From Psychrobacter faecalis (lineage in GTDB: Bacteria > Pseudomonadota > Gammaproteobacteria > Pseudomonadales > Moraxellaceae): a stretch of DNA of 64,000 bases. Every line of letters begins with the position of its first letter. Within the stretch, counting starts at the first letter, position 1. Positions 27,744 to 38,187 of this stretch are shown piece by piece. The stretch covers positions 1 to 64,000 of the forward strand of contig NZ_JABAST010000012.1 of the NCBI RefSeq assembly GCF_016107575.1, in the 5' to 3' direction. Below the pieces are notes generated by a model. It did not search any database. It was not told the DNA's origin and was given only the letters and a program-made list of their open reading frames with translations. The position numbers and the translations under genes are program-made.

Positions 27744-28373
27744 ATGTCAAATATTACTTTACCAGACTTACCTTATGCAAAAGATGCGCTCGAGCCACAT
27801 ATCAGTGCTGAGACGCTAGAGTACCATCATGACAAGCATCATGCCGCTTATGTAAACAAGCTAAATGAATTGCTACCGGGTTCTGGTCTAGAAGACAAAA
27901 CATTACCAGAAATCATCAAAGCGACTGCGAAAGATGACAGCAAAAAAACCATGTTTAACCAAGCAGCGCAAGTATGGAACCATACGTTCTATTGGAACTG
28001 TATGACGCCTGACAATGGTGGCGGCGAACCTACTGGTGATTTGAAAGCGAAAATCGAAGAAGATTTTGGTAGCTATGACAAATTCCGTGAAGAGTTCAAA
28101 AACGCAGCAACTTCACAGTTTGGTTCTGGTTGGGCTTGGCTAGTGGCTGATAAAGTTGGTGGTAAACTATCAATCGCTAAAACTGGTAATGCTGATAACC
28201 CATTGGCGCATGACCAAGTCGCTGTATTGACTTGTGACGTATGGGAACATGCTTACTACATCGATTATCGTAACCGTCGTCCTGACTATGTGGATACCTT
28301 CCTAGACAAGCTAGTGAACTGGGACTACGCAAACGCAAAATATAAAGGTCAAGATGCTGGTGTTGAAGAGTAA
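27744..28373 (+). CDS. sodB: Superoxide dismutase, iron type
   Basis: Converts superoxide to hydrogen peroxide and oxygen in the cytoplasm. The 209-aa protein shows the metal ligands His28 (EYHHDKHH), His80 (QVWNHTFYW), Asp165 and His169 (DVWEHAYY). The AAQVWNHTFYWNCM context is that of Fe-SODs rather than Mn-SODs. It has no signal peptide. AAGGATAAAATAATT precedes the ATG and a strong terminator follows, so it is monocistronic. Confidence 0.96.
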   Translation: MSNITLPDLPYAKDALEPHISAETLEYHHDKHHAAYVNKLNELLPGSGLEDKTLPEIIKATAKDDSKKTMFNQAAQVWNHTFYWNCMTPDNGGGEPTGDLKAKIEEDFGSYDKFREEFKNAATSQFGSGWAWLVADKVGGKLSIAKTGNADNPLAHDQVAVLTCDVWEHAYYIDYRNRRPDYVDTFLDKLVNWDYANAKYKGQDAGVEE

Positions 28374-28412
28374 TCTTTAACCACTAAGTATTTGATTTAC
28401 TTTATAAGTAGG

Positions 28413-28441
28413 AAAAGGACGCTGAGAGGCGTCCTTTTTTT
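28413..28441 (+). terminator. Terminator after sodB
   Basis: AAAAGGACGC-TGAGAG-GCGTCCTTTTTTT, a strong stem with a seven-T run. Confidence 0.9.
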
Positions 28442-28451
28442 GGTTTTGCTC

Positions 28452-29474
28452 CTATAAAAACTTAGTCGGACTTTGGTAAACTTTTTCATTTAATTTCTTA
28501 ATTACAAATTGACCTCGTTCTGATACTGCATTGGATTTATCCAAAGCAAACTTCTCTGCAAAGAATTTAACTTCATCTTGTTTTAGGCGGTCAAGATTTA
28601 TAATAAGAAATTCTGCTGATACGCTGCGAACAATTGAAGATCGGTCAAACGCTGATCTATTAAGCAATTCGATTAGAGATATATGCACATCAATTTTTCG
28701 TTCAGCAATAACAGGTATTAATTTTCTTCTGCCATAAGCTTTATCAATCCACTTCCATTCATAACCACTAATCCATGTCATTCGGGCTTCAAACAAACTA
28801 CGAAACGCTTTAGCTCTTACGTAAGGCTGGATGGCATTATGAGCAATTTCATTGAGGTAATCATCAAAAATAGGCAGCTGACCAAGTTGGGACAATAAAC
28901 TAGGAATGGCTCCTGACGCAAATGTGATTAAATTATTTGTCAATGATAAGGTGACATCTTTTCTTAAAGCAGTATTTAAAATGACATTTCTATTTTCTTG
29001 TCCTATACGACCCCATGAATTCCAATTTGATAAAATGGTTATCAAAGCTTCTGCAATAATTTTAGAGTCAGTTTTGCGGCTGACTAAGATAAAAGCTTTT
29101 TTGGCAGCCACACGAACTTCTGGAACCCAATCATTTAATCTGCGAGCAATTAATATAAGAAAAAAAGCATTAGGGGCGCTCTCTGACAATAATTTTAGAC
29201 TTTTTTCGCGTTCGTAGCCGTCCCAACTGACCAGTCCTAGCCAAGATGCTTGCTCAATAAATAGTGATTTGATAGCTTTTGACAAGCTTTCCCACTTTGG
29301 TTGTGATACTAAGTATTTTGCTACTTCCTCACGTATGAGGCGTTCCCAGTAATCTAAATTAACTAGCTTCAGCTGTGAAGTAACTTCAATCATAGGTGTC
29401 ATGTCACCTTTTGACTTTAAAACATTATTAATTGCTAAGATAAATTTATCAGTCATTTCTATTGATGGTTGCAT
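28452..29474 (-). CDS. HEAT-repeat-like hypothetical protein
   Basis: About 340 aa, soluble, made of repeated paired helices (for example VPEVRVAAKKAFILVSRK, SIVRSVSAEFLIINL, YVRAKAFRSLFEARM), which looks like an ARM/HEAT solenoid. I recognise no catalytic motif. The frame opens at 29528, overlapping the DUF72 gene, but the ATG at 29474 behind GGAG is more likely. The DNA is visibly more AT-rich than its neighbours, with Asn/Lys/Ile-rich codons, which suggests transfer. A protein-protein scaffold role is plausible but unproven. Confidence 0.65.
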   Translation of the reverse strand: MQPSIEMTDKFILAINNVLKSKGDMTPMIEVTSQLKLVNLDYWERLIREEVAKYLVSQPKWESLSKAIKSLFIEQASWLGLVSWDGYEREKSLKLLSESAPNAFFLILIARRLNDWVPEVRVAAKKAFILVSRKTDSKIIAEALITILSNWNSWGRIGQENRNVILNTALRKDVTLSLTNNLITFASGAIPSLLSQLGQLPIFDDYLNEIAHNAIQPYVRAKAFRSLFEARMTWISGYEWKWIDKAYGRRKLIPVIAERKIDVHISLIELLNRSAFDRSSIVRSVSAEFLIINLDRLKQDEVKFFAEKFALDKSNAVSERGQFVIKKLNEKVYQSPTKFL

Positions 29475-29508
29475 GATTTGCTTACTCCAAGCAGCAATGA
29501 TTTTTCTA

Positions 29509-30327
29509 TTAAAGCACCTCAAACCCAAACTTACTCAACGCTTCCCTTAACATCGCAATATTATAATACGCATGCGCATTGACGGTGTTTTGAAAGAAGA
29601 TATACAGCGTATCAAAATGCTGACGCTGATTGGCAATCGCTTGTGCCCAGTCCTGCATTTCAGCTTCGGTATAGCGATAATCATGCCGATCGCTAGCGCT
29701 CATCGCATCCCACCAGCCCGTATTATTACCATGCATGCGCAGATAGCCAGTGCGCTCGGTAAATATCAGTCGTGACGGCGGTAGGCCGCTGACCTTGGGA
29801 TAATCGACGCTACACCAAATCAAACCTTGCTCGACAAAGCTATCGACCACTTGCGGCGTATGCCAGCCATTATGACGAAACTCAATCGCTAGCGGATAGT
29901 CTTTAAACCAACTGACCAAATTGGCAAGATAAAGCCGATGCTCACGGGTGCGATCAAAGCCGTGCGGAAATTGCAGCAGTAATGGTGCAAGCGCATCCGC
30001 TTCGATAAGGGGCGTGAGCGCAGTGATAAAAGCTTGCGCATGCTCGCTTGTGCCTTTACGCGCATGGGTAAAGTCTTGATGCAGTTTGACTGCGAACTTC
30101 AACTCACTATCCGCTTGTACGTAGGCTTTATCAACCATACCAGCAAAGGCTTTTTGCCCGATGGGCGCATAGAAGGTACTGTTAATCTCAACCGCGCCAT
30201 ATTGCTTGGCGTATTCGCGTAAGAAGTCAGTTTTTTTGGTGCCGGTTGGGTACAGCGTACCAAGCAGATCGGTATCGCTATAGCCGCCAGTGCCGAGGTA
30301 GATACGCTGAGTAGGGGTACTATCCAT
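29509..30327 (-). CDS. DUF72 family protein (YecE-like)
   Basis: About 272 aa. The DUF72 pattern is clear: LGTGGYSDTDLLGTLYPTG near the N-terminus, EINSTFYAPIG, FAVKLHQDFTH, LLLQFPHGF, IEFRHNGWH and YLRMHGNNTGWW. The fold is a TIM barrel; the biochemical role is unknown. The frame can open at a GTG three codons up, but the ATG at 30327 behind AAGAGTGG is preferred. It is downstream of ispA with 40 bp between, probably the same transcript. Confidence 0.88.
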   Translation of the reverse strand: MDSTPTQRIYLGTGGYSDTDLLGTLYPTGTKKTDFLREYAKQYGAVEINSTFYAPIGQKAFAGMVDKAYVQADSELKFAVKLHQDFTHARKGTSEHAQAFITALTPLIEADALAPLLLQFPHGFDRTREHRLYLANLVSWFKDYPLAIEFRHNGWHTPQVVDSFVEQGLIWCSVDYPKVSGLPPSRLIFTERTGYLRMHGNNTGWWDAMSASDRHDYRYTEAEMQDWAQAIANQRQHFDTLYIFFQNTVNAHAYYNIAMLREALSKFGFEVL

Positions 30328-30367
30328 GTTGACCACTCTTTATCGTTTTTAATGTTTATTGCTGAGC

Positions 30368-31504
30368 TTATTTTTTACGTGACCATAGCCATTCGATTAA
30401 TGCCAATAAGGCGTTAGTGTCTGCACTGTCTTTTTTACCACTCAGCTCACGGCTGCTTAACTCGCGGATAATAGCTGCGCGGCCGTCATTAAATAGCGAT
30501 TGCGCATAGCGGGTCGCTTGCTCGACGCCCATCAGTTTCACATAGGTAGATTTGTCTAACTTTTCATCACTGCCAGCAGGTTTGCCAAGGGTATCGGTGC
30601 TGGTGGTCACATCTAAGATATCGTCTTGGACTTGAAAAGCCAGACCAATATGCTGCGCGCACTCTTGTAGGGCAATACGCTGCGGCGCCGTCGCACCTGC
30701 ACAGATACCGCCCATGAGCATCGCCGCTTCAATCAATGCACCGGTTTTATCACGGTGGATGGCTTCTAAATCATCTTGTGAAATGCCAGTGCTGGCTTCG
30801 GCATTGAGGTCGAGCATTTGCCCAGAAACCATGCGTCTGGCGCGCGGCGCAAATATCGCGATAAGCTGGCTTGCGATAGCAGAGTCATATGGCGCAAAAG
30901 TTGGCAGCTCTGCGGTCAGTATCTCAAAGGCGAGCGTCTGTAGCACGTCACCGGCGAGCAGGGCGGTCGATTCTGCAAAGACGATATGGGCAGTTGGCTG
31001 ACCACGGCGCAGCTCATCATCGTCCATACAAGGCAGGTCATCATGCACCAGTGAATAAGTATGCAACAGCTCTACCGCCAATGCTGCACGGCGCGCCATA
31101 TCGTAATCGGAGTCGTTTTCTAGTAGTGATTCTAAATCGCTATTTTGCTGAATTTGCTTAGCTTCTTTATCAGTGCTTTTATCGACATATTCATCAGCCC
31201 TATTAATATCGTCATTCGCATTGCTTTGATTGACACTATCAAAGGCACTGGCGACCAATAACGGCCGTACCAATTTACCAGTACCTGTCATCACATAACG
31301 GCAGGCATCAAGCAGCGGACTTGGCAGCTCAGCGTAAGCAAACAGCATCTCGATATCTTGCGCCAGTTGCGTGCGCACGGCGCTATGAAATTGTTCAGTA
31401 TTATTATTAAAGCTCGCAAAAGGCACCGTTGTTGAAACAGTGTTTGAAGCCGTTGTTGAAGACATAGGGCTTGGCATAGAAGTAGAAGCAGGGGAAACAG
31501 TCAT
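30368..31504 (-). CDS. ispA: Polyprenyl synthase, farnesyl/geranylgeranyl diphosphate type (IspA)
   Basis: Makes farnesyl diphosphate from IPP and DMAPP for quinone and undecaprenyl synthesis. The first Asp-rich motif is DDLPCMDDDELRRGQPT (about residues 157-173) and the second is QVQDDILD (about 281-288). At 378 aa it is much longer than the usual ~300: the N-terminus has a Ser/Thr/Pro-rich lead of ~35 residues, and an Asp/Asn/Lys-rich insert of ~40 residues (NDDINRADEYVDKSTDKEAK) lies before the conserved AALAVELLHTYSLVHDDLP region. It precedes the DUF72 gene. Confidence 0.92.
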   Translation of the reverse strand: MTVSPASTSMPSPMSSTTASNTVSTTVPFASFNNNTEQFHSAVRTQLAQDIEMLFAYAELPSPLLDACRYVMTGTGKLVRPLLVASAFDSVNQSNANDDINRADEYVDKSTDKEAKQIQQNSDLESLLENDSDYDMARRAALAVELLHTYSLVHDDLPCMDDDELRRGQPTAHIVFAESTALLAGDVLQTLAFEILTAELPTFAPYDSAIASQLIAIFAPRARRMVSGQMLDLNAEASTGISQDDLEAIHRDKTGALIEAAMLMGGICAGATAPQRIALQECAQHIGLAFQVQDDILDVTTSTDTLGKPAGSDEKLDKSTYVKLMGVEQATRYAQSLFNDGRAAIIRELSSRELSGKKDSADTNALLALIEWLWSRKK

Positions 31505-31754
31505 AATCCAACCATTAATCAGGTGAATAATAAAAATAGCGCTAGTGTAGCATGATAGATTATATTCCTTATGCTACGAGTATTATCAATGACGCATTTT
31601 TGGCGGTTTAATGTTAAAAACTGGCGTAAAAAAGCCCGTTGAATAGGCGTAATAATGCAACAAACCCTTGTTACCTATTATTGATTTAACTTGGCAGTTA
31701 GATGTGTTTTGATAATAAAGGCTAATTCCTATCTTAAATCTCAGTATACAGGCG

Positions 31755-31855
31755 GACACCTAAAGCACCTTGGCCGCAAGGTAAAGGGTTGGTGTCGACT
31801 TAAGAGTGACTTGCGAGTATGGTATTAGCTTGTGACAGTCGGGGGCATAATCCCC
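31755..31855. other. Unidentified structured non-coding segment
   Basis: GACACC (31755-31760) pairs with GGTGTC (31791-31796) and encloses a perfect hairpin ACCTTG-GCCG-CAAGGT (31767-31782). Downstream GGGG(G)-CATAAT-CCCC (31841-31855) forms another. I do not recognise an RNA family or a transposon end. The structures could be on either strand, so it may be a small RNA, a long fadB leader or a remnant of a mobile element. Confidence 0.35.
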
Positions 31856-32145
31856 TACACTAATTGGCGTGAAAATGGTCTGGCACTTAGCACATAGGTT
31901 TTTAGCCTGAGTTAAGTGACTCATCATCTCAATGTTCAGTCAGTGTTTATAACATCAGTACCGGTAACAAACGTATATAAATGAAGCGCCGTATTCATAT
32001 TTGCTATTGCCTGATAGCGTTGCAAAAAATGAATACAAACATGAGCGCTGGATAATAAAGACATCTGCACTGCTCATATACTGACTTTTAAAGCAGTATG
32101 TTGGCAGTGTTATTACTCGTTTTACTAACAATAACTGACTATGAC

Positions 32146-32174
32146 CTTTAATTTTAAAGCTTTTAATTTTAAAA
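32146..32174 (+). repeat. Two 14/15-bp repeats in the fadB leader
   Basis: CTTTAATTTTAAAG is followed at once by CTTTTAATTTTAAAA, 32 bp before the fadB ATG. Each unit is itself nearly palindromic. Confidence 0.7.
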
Positions 32175-32206
32175 CGTAGCTTTCGTTATATAGCAAGGAG
32201 TTTCAA

Positions 32207-34366
32207 ATGGTATACCAAGGAAATCGCATTACGGTGACAATGCTAGAGGATGGCATCGCCAACATGCAATACAACGCCGAAAATGAGAGCGTGAACAAGT
32301 TTGATGCTGAAACCAATAAGCAATTTGCTGAAGTTGTGACAGCGCTAGAAAAAGCGGATGACGTGAAAGGCTTAATCGTCACCTCAAGCAAAGGCGTATT
32401 TATCGCTGGTGCGGACATCACAGAATTCGTCGGTTCATTTAAGAATCCAGAAAACGAAATCAAAGATTGGGTCATTAATATCAATGACGCTTTCAACCGT
32501 TTTGAAGACCTGCCATTTCCAAAAGTAGCGGCCATCAATGGCGCCGCGCTTGGTGGTGGTTGTGAGATGACCTTGGTTTGTGAATACCGTGTCATGAGTG
32601 ACAAAGCCATTATCGGTCTACCAGAAACCCAACTCGGTATCTTCCCAGGTTTTGGTGGTACGGTGCGTAGTACGCGTGTGATTGGTATCGACAATGCCCT
32701 TGAGCTAATTGCCACTGGTACGCCAAAAAAACCACTTGATGCGCTAAAATTAGGCTTAGTTGACGCAACCGTGCCTGCCGATGACTTGCAAGATGCCGCC
32801 ATTGACCTAGTCAAAAAATGTATCTCAGGTGAGCTTGATTGGCAAGCGAAGCGTGAAGAGAAGCTGAATCCTGTAAAGCTAAACCAGCTTGAGCAAGCGA
32901 TGGCGTTTAACAGTGCCAAAGGTATGATCTTTGCCAAAGCCAATCCTAAGCAGTACCCAGCGCCAGCAATCGCTATCGAAACGATTGAGAAGCACGTCAA
33001 TTTGCCACGTGATAAAGCAATCGAAGTCGAAGCCACTGGTTTTGCCAAAGCGGCGAAAACCCCACAAGCAGAAAGCCTGGTCGGTCTGTTCTTAAACGAT
33101 CAATTGGTGAAAAAACTTGCCAAGCAGCACAGCAAAAAAGCACATGAAATCACTGAAGCGGCCGTACTAGGCGCCGGTATCATGGGCGGCGGTATCGCGT
33201 ATCAGGCAGCCAGCAAAGGCTTGCCAATCATCATGAAAGATATCAAGTCTGAGCAATTAGACCTTGGTATGGGCGAAGCCAGCAAGCTACTTGGCAAAAT
33301 GGTCGAACGCAAAAAGATGACCCCAGCGAAAATGGGTGAAACCTTAAGCCGTATCCGTCCAACTTTGAACTATGGTGATTTTGCTGAAACTGATATCGTT
33401 ATCGAAGCAGTCGTAGAAAATCCAAACGTCAAGCGTGCGGTACTAAAAGAAGTTGAAGGTTTGGTTAAAGACGATTGTATCTTAGCGTCAAACACCTCAA
33501 CAATTTCTATTACTTATTTAGCAGAAGCACTTGCGCGTCCAGAAAACTTCGTTGGTATGCATTTCTTTAACCCAGTACATCGTATGCCACTCGTTGAAGT
33601 TATCCGCGGTGAAAAATCATCAGAAGAAGCGATTGCGACTACGGTTGCGCTAGCGTCTAAAATGGGTAAAGTGCCAGTTGTGGTCAATGACTGCCCAGGA
33701 TTCTTAGTAAACCGTGTATTGTTCCCATACTTTGGTGCCTTTGATTTGCTGCTTAAGCAAGGTGCGGATTTTGCTCATGTCGATAAAGTCATGGAAAAAT
33801 TCGGCTGGCCAATGGGTCCTGCTTATCTAATCGACGTGGTTGGTTTAGATACGGGCGTACACGGCGCAGAAGTGATGGCAGAAGGTTTCCCTGATCGCAT
33901 GAAGCCTGATTATAAAGGTGCTATCGAGCATCTATATGAAAACAAACGCTTAGGTCAGAAAAACGGCGTTGGTTTCTATAAATATGAGACTGATAAGCGC
34001 GGTAAGCCAAAGAAAGTGGCTGACGAAGCGACTTATGAGCTATTAAAAGCGACCACGGATAGCGACAAGCAAACCTTTGATGATCAAACCATCATCGACC
34101 GCACTATGCTGGCGTTCTGTAATGAAACGGTTCGCTGCCTAGAAGACAACATCGTCAGCACGCCATCTGAAGCCGATATGGCGATGATTATGGGCGTTGG
34201 TTTCCCGCCATTCCGCGGTGGCCCTTGCCGTTATATCGACCAAATGGGTCTAGATAACTACTTGGCACTATGCGAAAAATATGCGCACCTTGGCAAAGCC
34301 TATGAAGCGCCGCAAAAGATTCGCGATATGGCAGCCGCAGGCGAGACTTTTTACGCCACTGCGTAA
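32207..34366 (+). CDS. fadB: Fatty oxidation complex alpha subunit FadB
   Basis: Bifunctional enoyl-CoA hydratase/3-hydroxyacyl-CoA dehydrogenase of beta-oxidation. The 719-aa protein has a crotonase domain (about 1-190) with oxyanion and catalytic segments [15 protein letters not shown] and [15 protein letters not shown]. The NAD-binding dehydrogenase domain starts at about 320 ([16 protein letters not shown]), and the HAD signature [15 protein letters not shown] is at about 450. Two C-terminal helical domains follow. A strong AAGGAG lies before the ATG. It forms the alpha2beta2 complex with FadA, encoded next. Confidence 0.97.
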   Translation: MVYQGNRITVTMLEDGIANMQYNAENESVNKFDAETNKQFAEVVTALEKADDVKGLIVTSSKGVFIAGADITEFVGSFKNPENEIKDWVININDAFNRFEDLPFPKVAAINGAALGGGCEMTLVCEYRVMSDKAIIGLPETQLGIFPGFGGTVRSTRVIGIDNALELIATGTPKKPLDALKLGLVDATVPADDLQDAAIDLVKKCISGELDWQAKREEKLNPVKLNQLEQAMAFNSAKGMIFAKANPKQYPAPAIAIETIEKHVNLPRDKAIEVEATGFAKAAKTPQAESLVGLFLNDQLVKKLAKQHSKKAHEITEAAVLGAGIMGGGIAYQAASKGLPIIMKDIKSEQLDLGMGEASKLLGKMVERKKMTPAKMGETLSRIRPTLNYGDFAETDIVIEAVVENPNVKRAVLKEVEGLVKDDCILASNTSTISITYLAEALARPENFVGMHFFNPVHRMPLVEVIRGEKSSEEAIATTVALASKMGKVPVVVNDCPGFLVNRVLFPYFGAFDLLLKQGADFAHVDKVMEKFGWPMGPAYLIDVVGLDTGVHGAEVMAEGFPDRMKPDYKGAIEHLYENKRLGQKNGVGFYKYETDKRGKPKKVADEATYELLKATTDSDKQTFDDQTIIDRTMLAFCNETVRCLEDNIVSTPSEADMAMIMGVGFPPFRGGPCRYIDQMGLDNYLALCEKYAHLGKAYEAPQKIRDMAAAGETFYATA

Positions 34367-34453
34367 TGGTCGGTCATTACTAGGATGAAGTGCCGTACCC
34401 ATGCTCGATAAGGTTGTTGATGATTTATTTATTATGAATAATCTTTTACATAA

Positions 34454-35683
<1,230 letters not shown>

Positions 35684-35716
35684 GCGTTTTAATAAATCTT
35701 TTTAGTTTTATATCTT

Positions 35717-35753
35717 TAAAAAAACCCCTAGTCATGAAGACTAGGGGTTTTTG
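35717..35753 (+). terminator. Terminator after fadA
   Basis: AAAAACCCCTAGTC-ATGAA-GACTAGGGGTTTTT, a long perfect stem with a T-run. Confidence 0.92.
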
Positions 35754-35930
35754 TGTTGGTCAATTAAAAACTGGTTTTATAATATCCTGTTCATAATTGT
35801 TAATAAGATTTATCTTCATTGACCCGCTTAGCAAACTATGACTAAATAAGAATAAGAACAATAACGAAAACACCCATGATAAATCTAACATAGCCTTTAA
35901 TAATAAGGTCAGTCGTACAAGGAGTGTACT

Positions 35931-36506
35931 ATGTCTACCATGATTACCGATCGCACTTATCGTATCGCCCGCGAAAATACCCAAGCGATGATTATCGATA
36001 TTCAAGAACGCTTGACGCCACATATCTATGACCACGAAAATATCGTCAAAAAAACCGTCACTCTGATTAAGGGTTTGCAAGCGCTCGATATTCCTATCAT
36101 GCTCAATGAGCAGTATAAAAAGGGACTTGGCGATACCTTGCCTGAAATACGCGATGTATTAGAAGGTGACAATGCCAAAAGCTTTGAGAAAGTGACGTTT
36201 AGCGCCTGCGATAACGATGATTCGTGGCATTATTTAGCCCAGCAAAATCGTAGTATCGTTTTATTGTTTGGGGTAGAGGCGCATGTTTGCGTGATGCAAA
36301 CAGCGCTTGATTTACTCGATAATGGTATGCAGCCCGTGATTATTGGTGATGCGGTCGGCTCACGCTTTCCTTATGATAAAAAGCAAGCGATTCGCCGTAT
36401 TCGCCGCGCTGGTGGGGTCATTAGCACGGTAGAATCCATTCTGTTTGAATTATGCCGCAGCAGTAAAGACCCAGCGTTTAAAACCATTAGTAATTTGATT
36501 AAGTAG
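35931..36506 (+). CDS. Isochorismatase-family cysteine hydrolase
   Basis: A 191-aa cytoplasmic hydrolase of the isochorismatase-like fold. The expected triad is visible: Asp in MIIDIQERL (about residue 20), Lys in EKVTFSA (about 84) and Cys in GVEAHVCVMQTA (about 119). Close relatives include YcaC- and hydrolase-type proteins of unknown substrate, and no isochorismate pathway gene is nearby. AAGGAG precedes the ATG. It seems monocistronic; the following HD gene is 240 bp away. Confidence 0.88.
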   Translation: MSTMITDRTYRIARENTQAMIIDIQERLTPHIYDHENIVKKTVTLIKGLQALDIPIMLNEQYKKGLGDTLPEIRDVLEGDNAKSFEKVTFSACDNDDSWHYLAQQNRSIVLLFGVEAHVCVMQTALDLLDNGMQPVIIGDAVGSRFPYDKKQAIRRIRRAGGVISTVESILFELCRSSKDPAFKTISNLIK

Positions 36507-36746
36507 CCTAATTAAGCATCATGCTTAAGCAAATTTAATTATTAAAAATAGTTTCTTAATAACTCTCAAAAATAAAATAGCGCTCAATACTATCGGCGCT
36601 ATTTTTTTATCGAAAAATTATATTGAAGCAAGTTGTTTACGGTTTTTATAACGGCTATCAATGCCGCAGTGCTTAAATATTTACTATAATATCTGCCTTT
36701 GCGTGAAAAGACAGCGCTCAAATTTATCAGTTATTTAGAGAGAATC

Positions 36747-37391
36747 ATGACGTTACCCTATTCTAATGGTGTCAACCATACACCGTTGACCGACCCTGCG
36801 ACTGCTGCAAATATTGATATTGACGATGTAACGCATTTTTTATTAGAGTTGGATGCGCTAAAACGCGTCAATCGGTGCAGTTATGTGACGAAAACAAATC
36901 GGTTGGAGAATTCCGCCGAGCACTCTTGGCATTTGGCGATGGCTTGTTGGTCAATTGCTGAACAGTTTGAGATTGATGTTAATCATGAAAAATTGCTGAA
37001 GATGGCATTAATACATGACTTGGGAGAAGTTGATGCCGGTGATACATTTTTATTTGCCAATAGTAGAGCTGACGCTCACGCTGGAGAGCGCGAGGGCATC
37101 GCTCGATTACGAGCTGAGCGCGGCAATGGTATCAAAAACTTAAGTGAGATTTGGGAAGCGCAAGAAACGGGCAGGAGCAAAGAGGCTGAGCTGCTGAGAG
37201 TGATTGATCGAATTTTGCCATTTTTGTTAAATTTAAATACGGGCGGGAAAACATGGAGTGATCATGAGGTGACACGCTCGCAAGTGACTGGCGTCCTAAG
37301 ATTTATTAAAGACAGCTTTCCGAGTATTCATCAATGGCTATTGGAACAGGTTGAGTATGCGACCGAGCAAGGCTGGCTGATTGATAGATAA
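36747..37391 (+). CDS. HD-domain phosphohydrolase (YfbR/HDDC2-like)
   Basis: About 214 aa. The metal-binding HD pattern is present: His in ENSAEHSWHLAMACW, HD in MALIHDLGEVDAGDTF, and a later Asp in LLRVIDRILPFLLN. This arrangement resembles HD_3/YfbR-type 5'-deoxynucleotidases, though substrate is not provable here. The frame opens at a TTG at 36699, but the ATG at 36747 behind AGAGAG is preferred. A TATAAT at 36685-36690 is a possible -10 about 60 bp upstream. Confidence 0.82.
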   Translation: MTLPYSNGVNHTPLTDPATAANIDIDDVTHFLLELDALKRVNRCSYVTKTNRLENSAEHSWHLAMACWSIAEQFEIDVNHEKLLKMALIHDLGEVDAGDTFLFANSRADAHAGEREGIARLRAERGNGIKNLSEIWEAQETGRSKEAELLRVIDRILPFLLNLNTGGKTWSDHEVTRSQVTGVLRFIKDSFPSIHQWLLEQVEYATEQGWLIDR

Positions 37392-37494
37392 GTGGTTAAA
37401 AGTTTTTTTTGCCTGTCAGCTGTTTACAAATTACTCATTATCTTCCTGCACTAAAGCCTTTATATTAGGGACAATCACGCAAAGAGACGGTCAC

Positions 37495-38100
37495 ATGAAA
37501 ATAGCTGGTACTTATAAAACATTCGCGAAATCACTGGTTTTTCTTGGCGTACTAAGTTTAGCGCAATTGGCGCAGGCGACCGAGTCTGTTGGTAAGGGCG
37601 ATAAATTGGCCTATGATGCCAAAAAACAGATAGGTGTGACCACCAGCTATGACCCTACCTATCGTCAGCTGGATTTTCCGCGTGGCGATGTACCGATAGA
37701 AACCGGCGTTTGTACCGATGTTGTCGTACGGGCATACCGCCTGCAAAATATCGATTTACAGCAATTGGTCAATCACGATATGAAGTCCAATTGGTCGGCC
37801 TATCCAAAGACGTGGGGACTAAAATCAACCGATAAAAATATCGATCATCGCCGTGTGCCGAATCTTGAGGTGTTTTTTGCCCGTCATGGTCAAACATTAT
37901 CTACCACTGATAAATCTAGCTTTCAAGCCGGTGATATAGTGACGTGGCGGTTGCCAAACGGCAATTTACCGCATATGGGCATCGTTTCTAATAAAGTCGC
38001 CGCTGATGGCTCGCCGTTGATTATTCATAACATCGGACGCGGAACGCAAGAAGAAAACATCTTATTTGCGTATCCTATTCACAAGCACTTTCGGTATTAG
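37495..38100 (+). CDS. DUF1287 family exported protein
   Basis: About 201 aa. A Sec signal peptide ends at AQLAQA before TES. The mature part matches DUF1287 (YijF-like): QIGVTTSYDPTYRQLDFPRGD, GVCTDVVVRAYR (the conserved Cys) and FQAGDIVTWRLPNGNLPHMGIVSN with His, as in NlpC/P60-like papain folds. An amidase role on peptidoglycan is possible but not shown. The frame opens within the HD gene, but the ATG at 37495 behind GAGACGG gives a proper signal peptide. Confidence 0.85.
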   Translation: MKIAGTYKTFAKSLVFLGVLSLAQLAQATESVGKGDKLAYDAKKQIGVTTSYDPTYRQLDFPRGDVPIETGVCTDVVVRAYRLQNIDLQQLVNHDMKSNWSAYPKTWGLKSTDKNIDHRRVPNLEVFFARHGQTLSTTDKSSFQAGDIVTWRLPNGNLPHMGIVSNKVAADGSPLIIHNIGRGTQEENILFAYPIHKHFRY

Positions 38101-38115
38101 ATTGAATGCGTCTAA

Positions 38116-38154
38116 TAAAAAACCTAGCTAAGCTGAGTGGCTTAACTAGGCTTA
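38116..38154. terminator. Terminator between DUF1287 gene and psd
   Basis: CCTAGCTAAGC-TGAGTG-GCTTAACTAGG with one mismatch. Read on the minus strand it is followed by six T, so it mainly serves psd; it can also end the plus-strand transcript. Confidence 0.75.
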
Positions 38155-38187
38155 TACGTAGAGGTTTTTAGGGTCTTTATACAACTG

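Larger units (their letters stand above)
31505..32206. other. 700-bp intergenic region upstream of fadB with a structured island
   Basis: This is the longest spacer outside the intron. Most is AT-rich, but about 31750-31860 is GC-richer and contains inverted repeats (see the separate entry). A TTTAATTTTAAA duplication lies at 32146-32174. No protein of useful length is open on either strand with a start codon. Confidence 0.5.

Noticed and set aside
31694-31830. Short stop-to-stop frame encoding a basic peptide across the structured island.
   Set aside because: About 44 codons, no ATG and no Shine-Dalgarno; kept only as a hint of a remnant.
32203-33048. 281-codon frame antisense to fadB.
   Set aside because: Fully inside fadB on the other strand, with no family signature.
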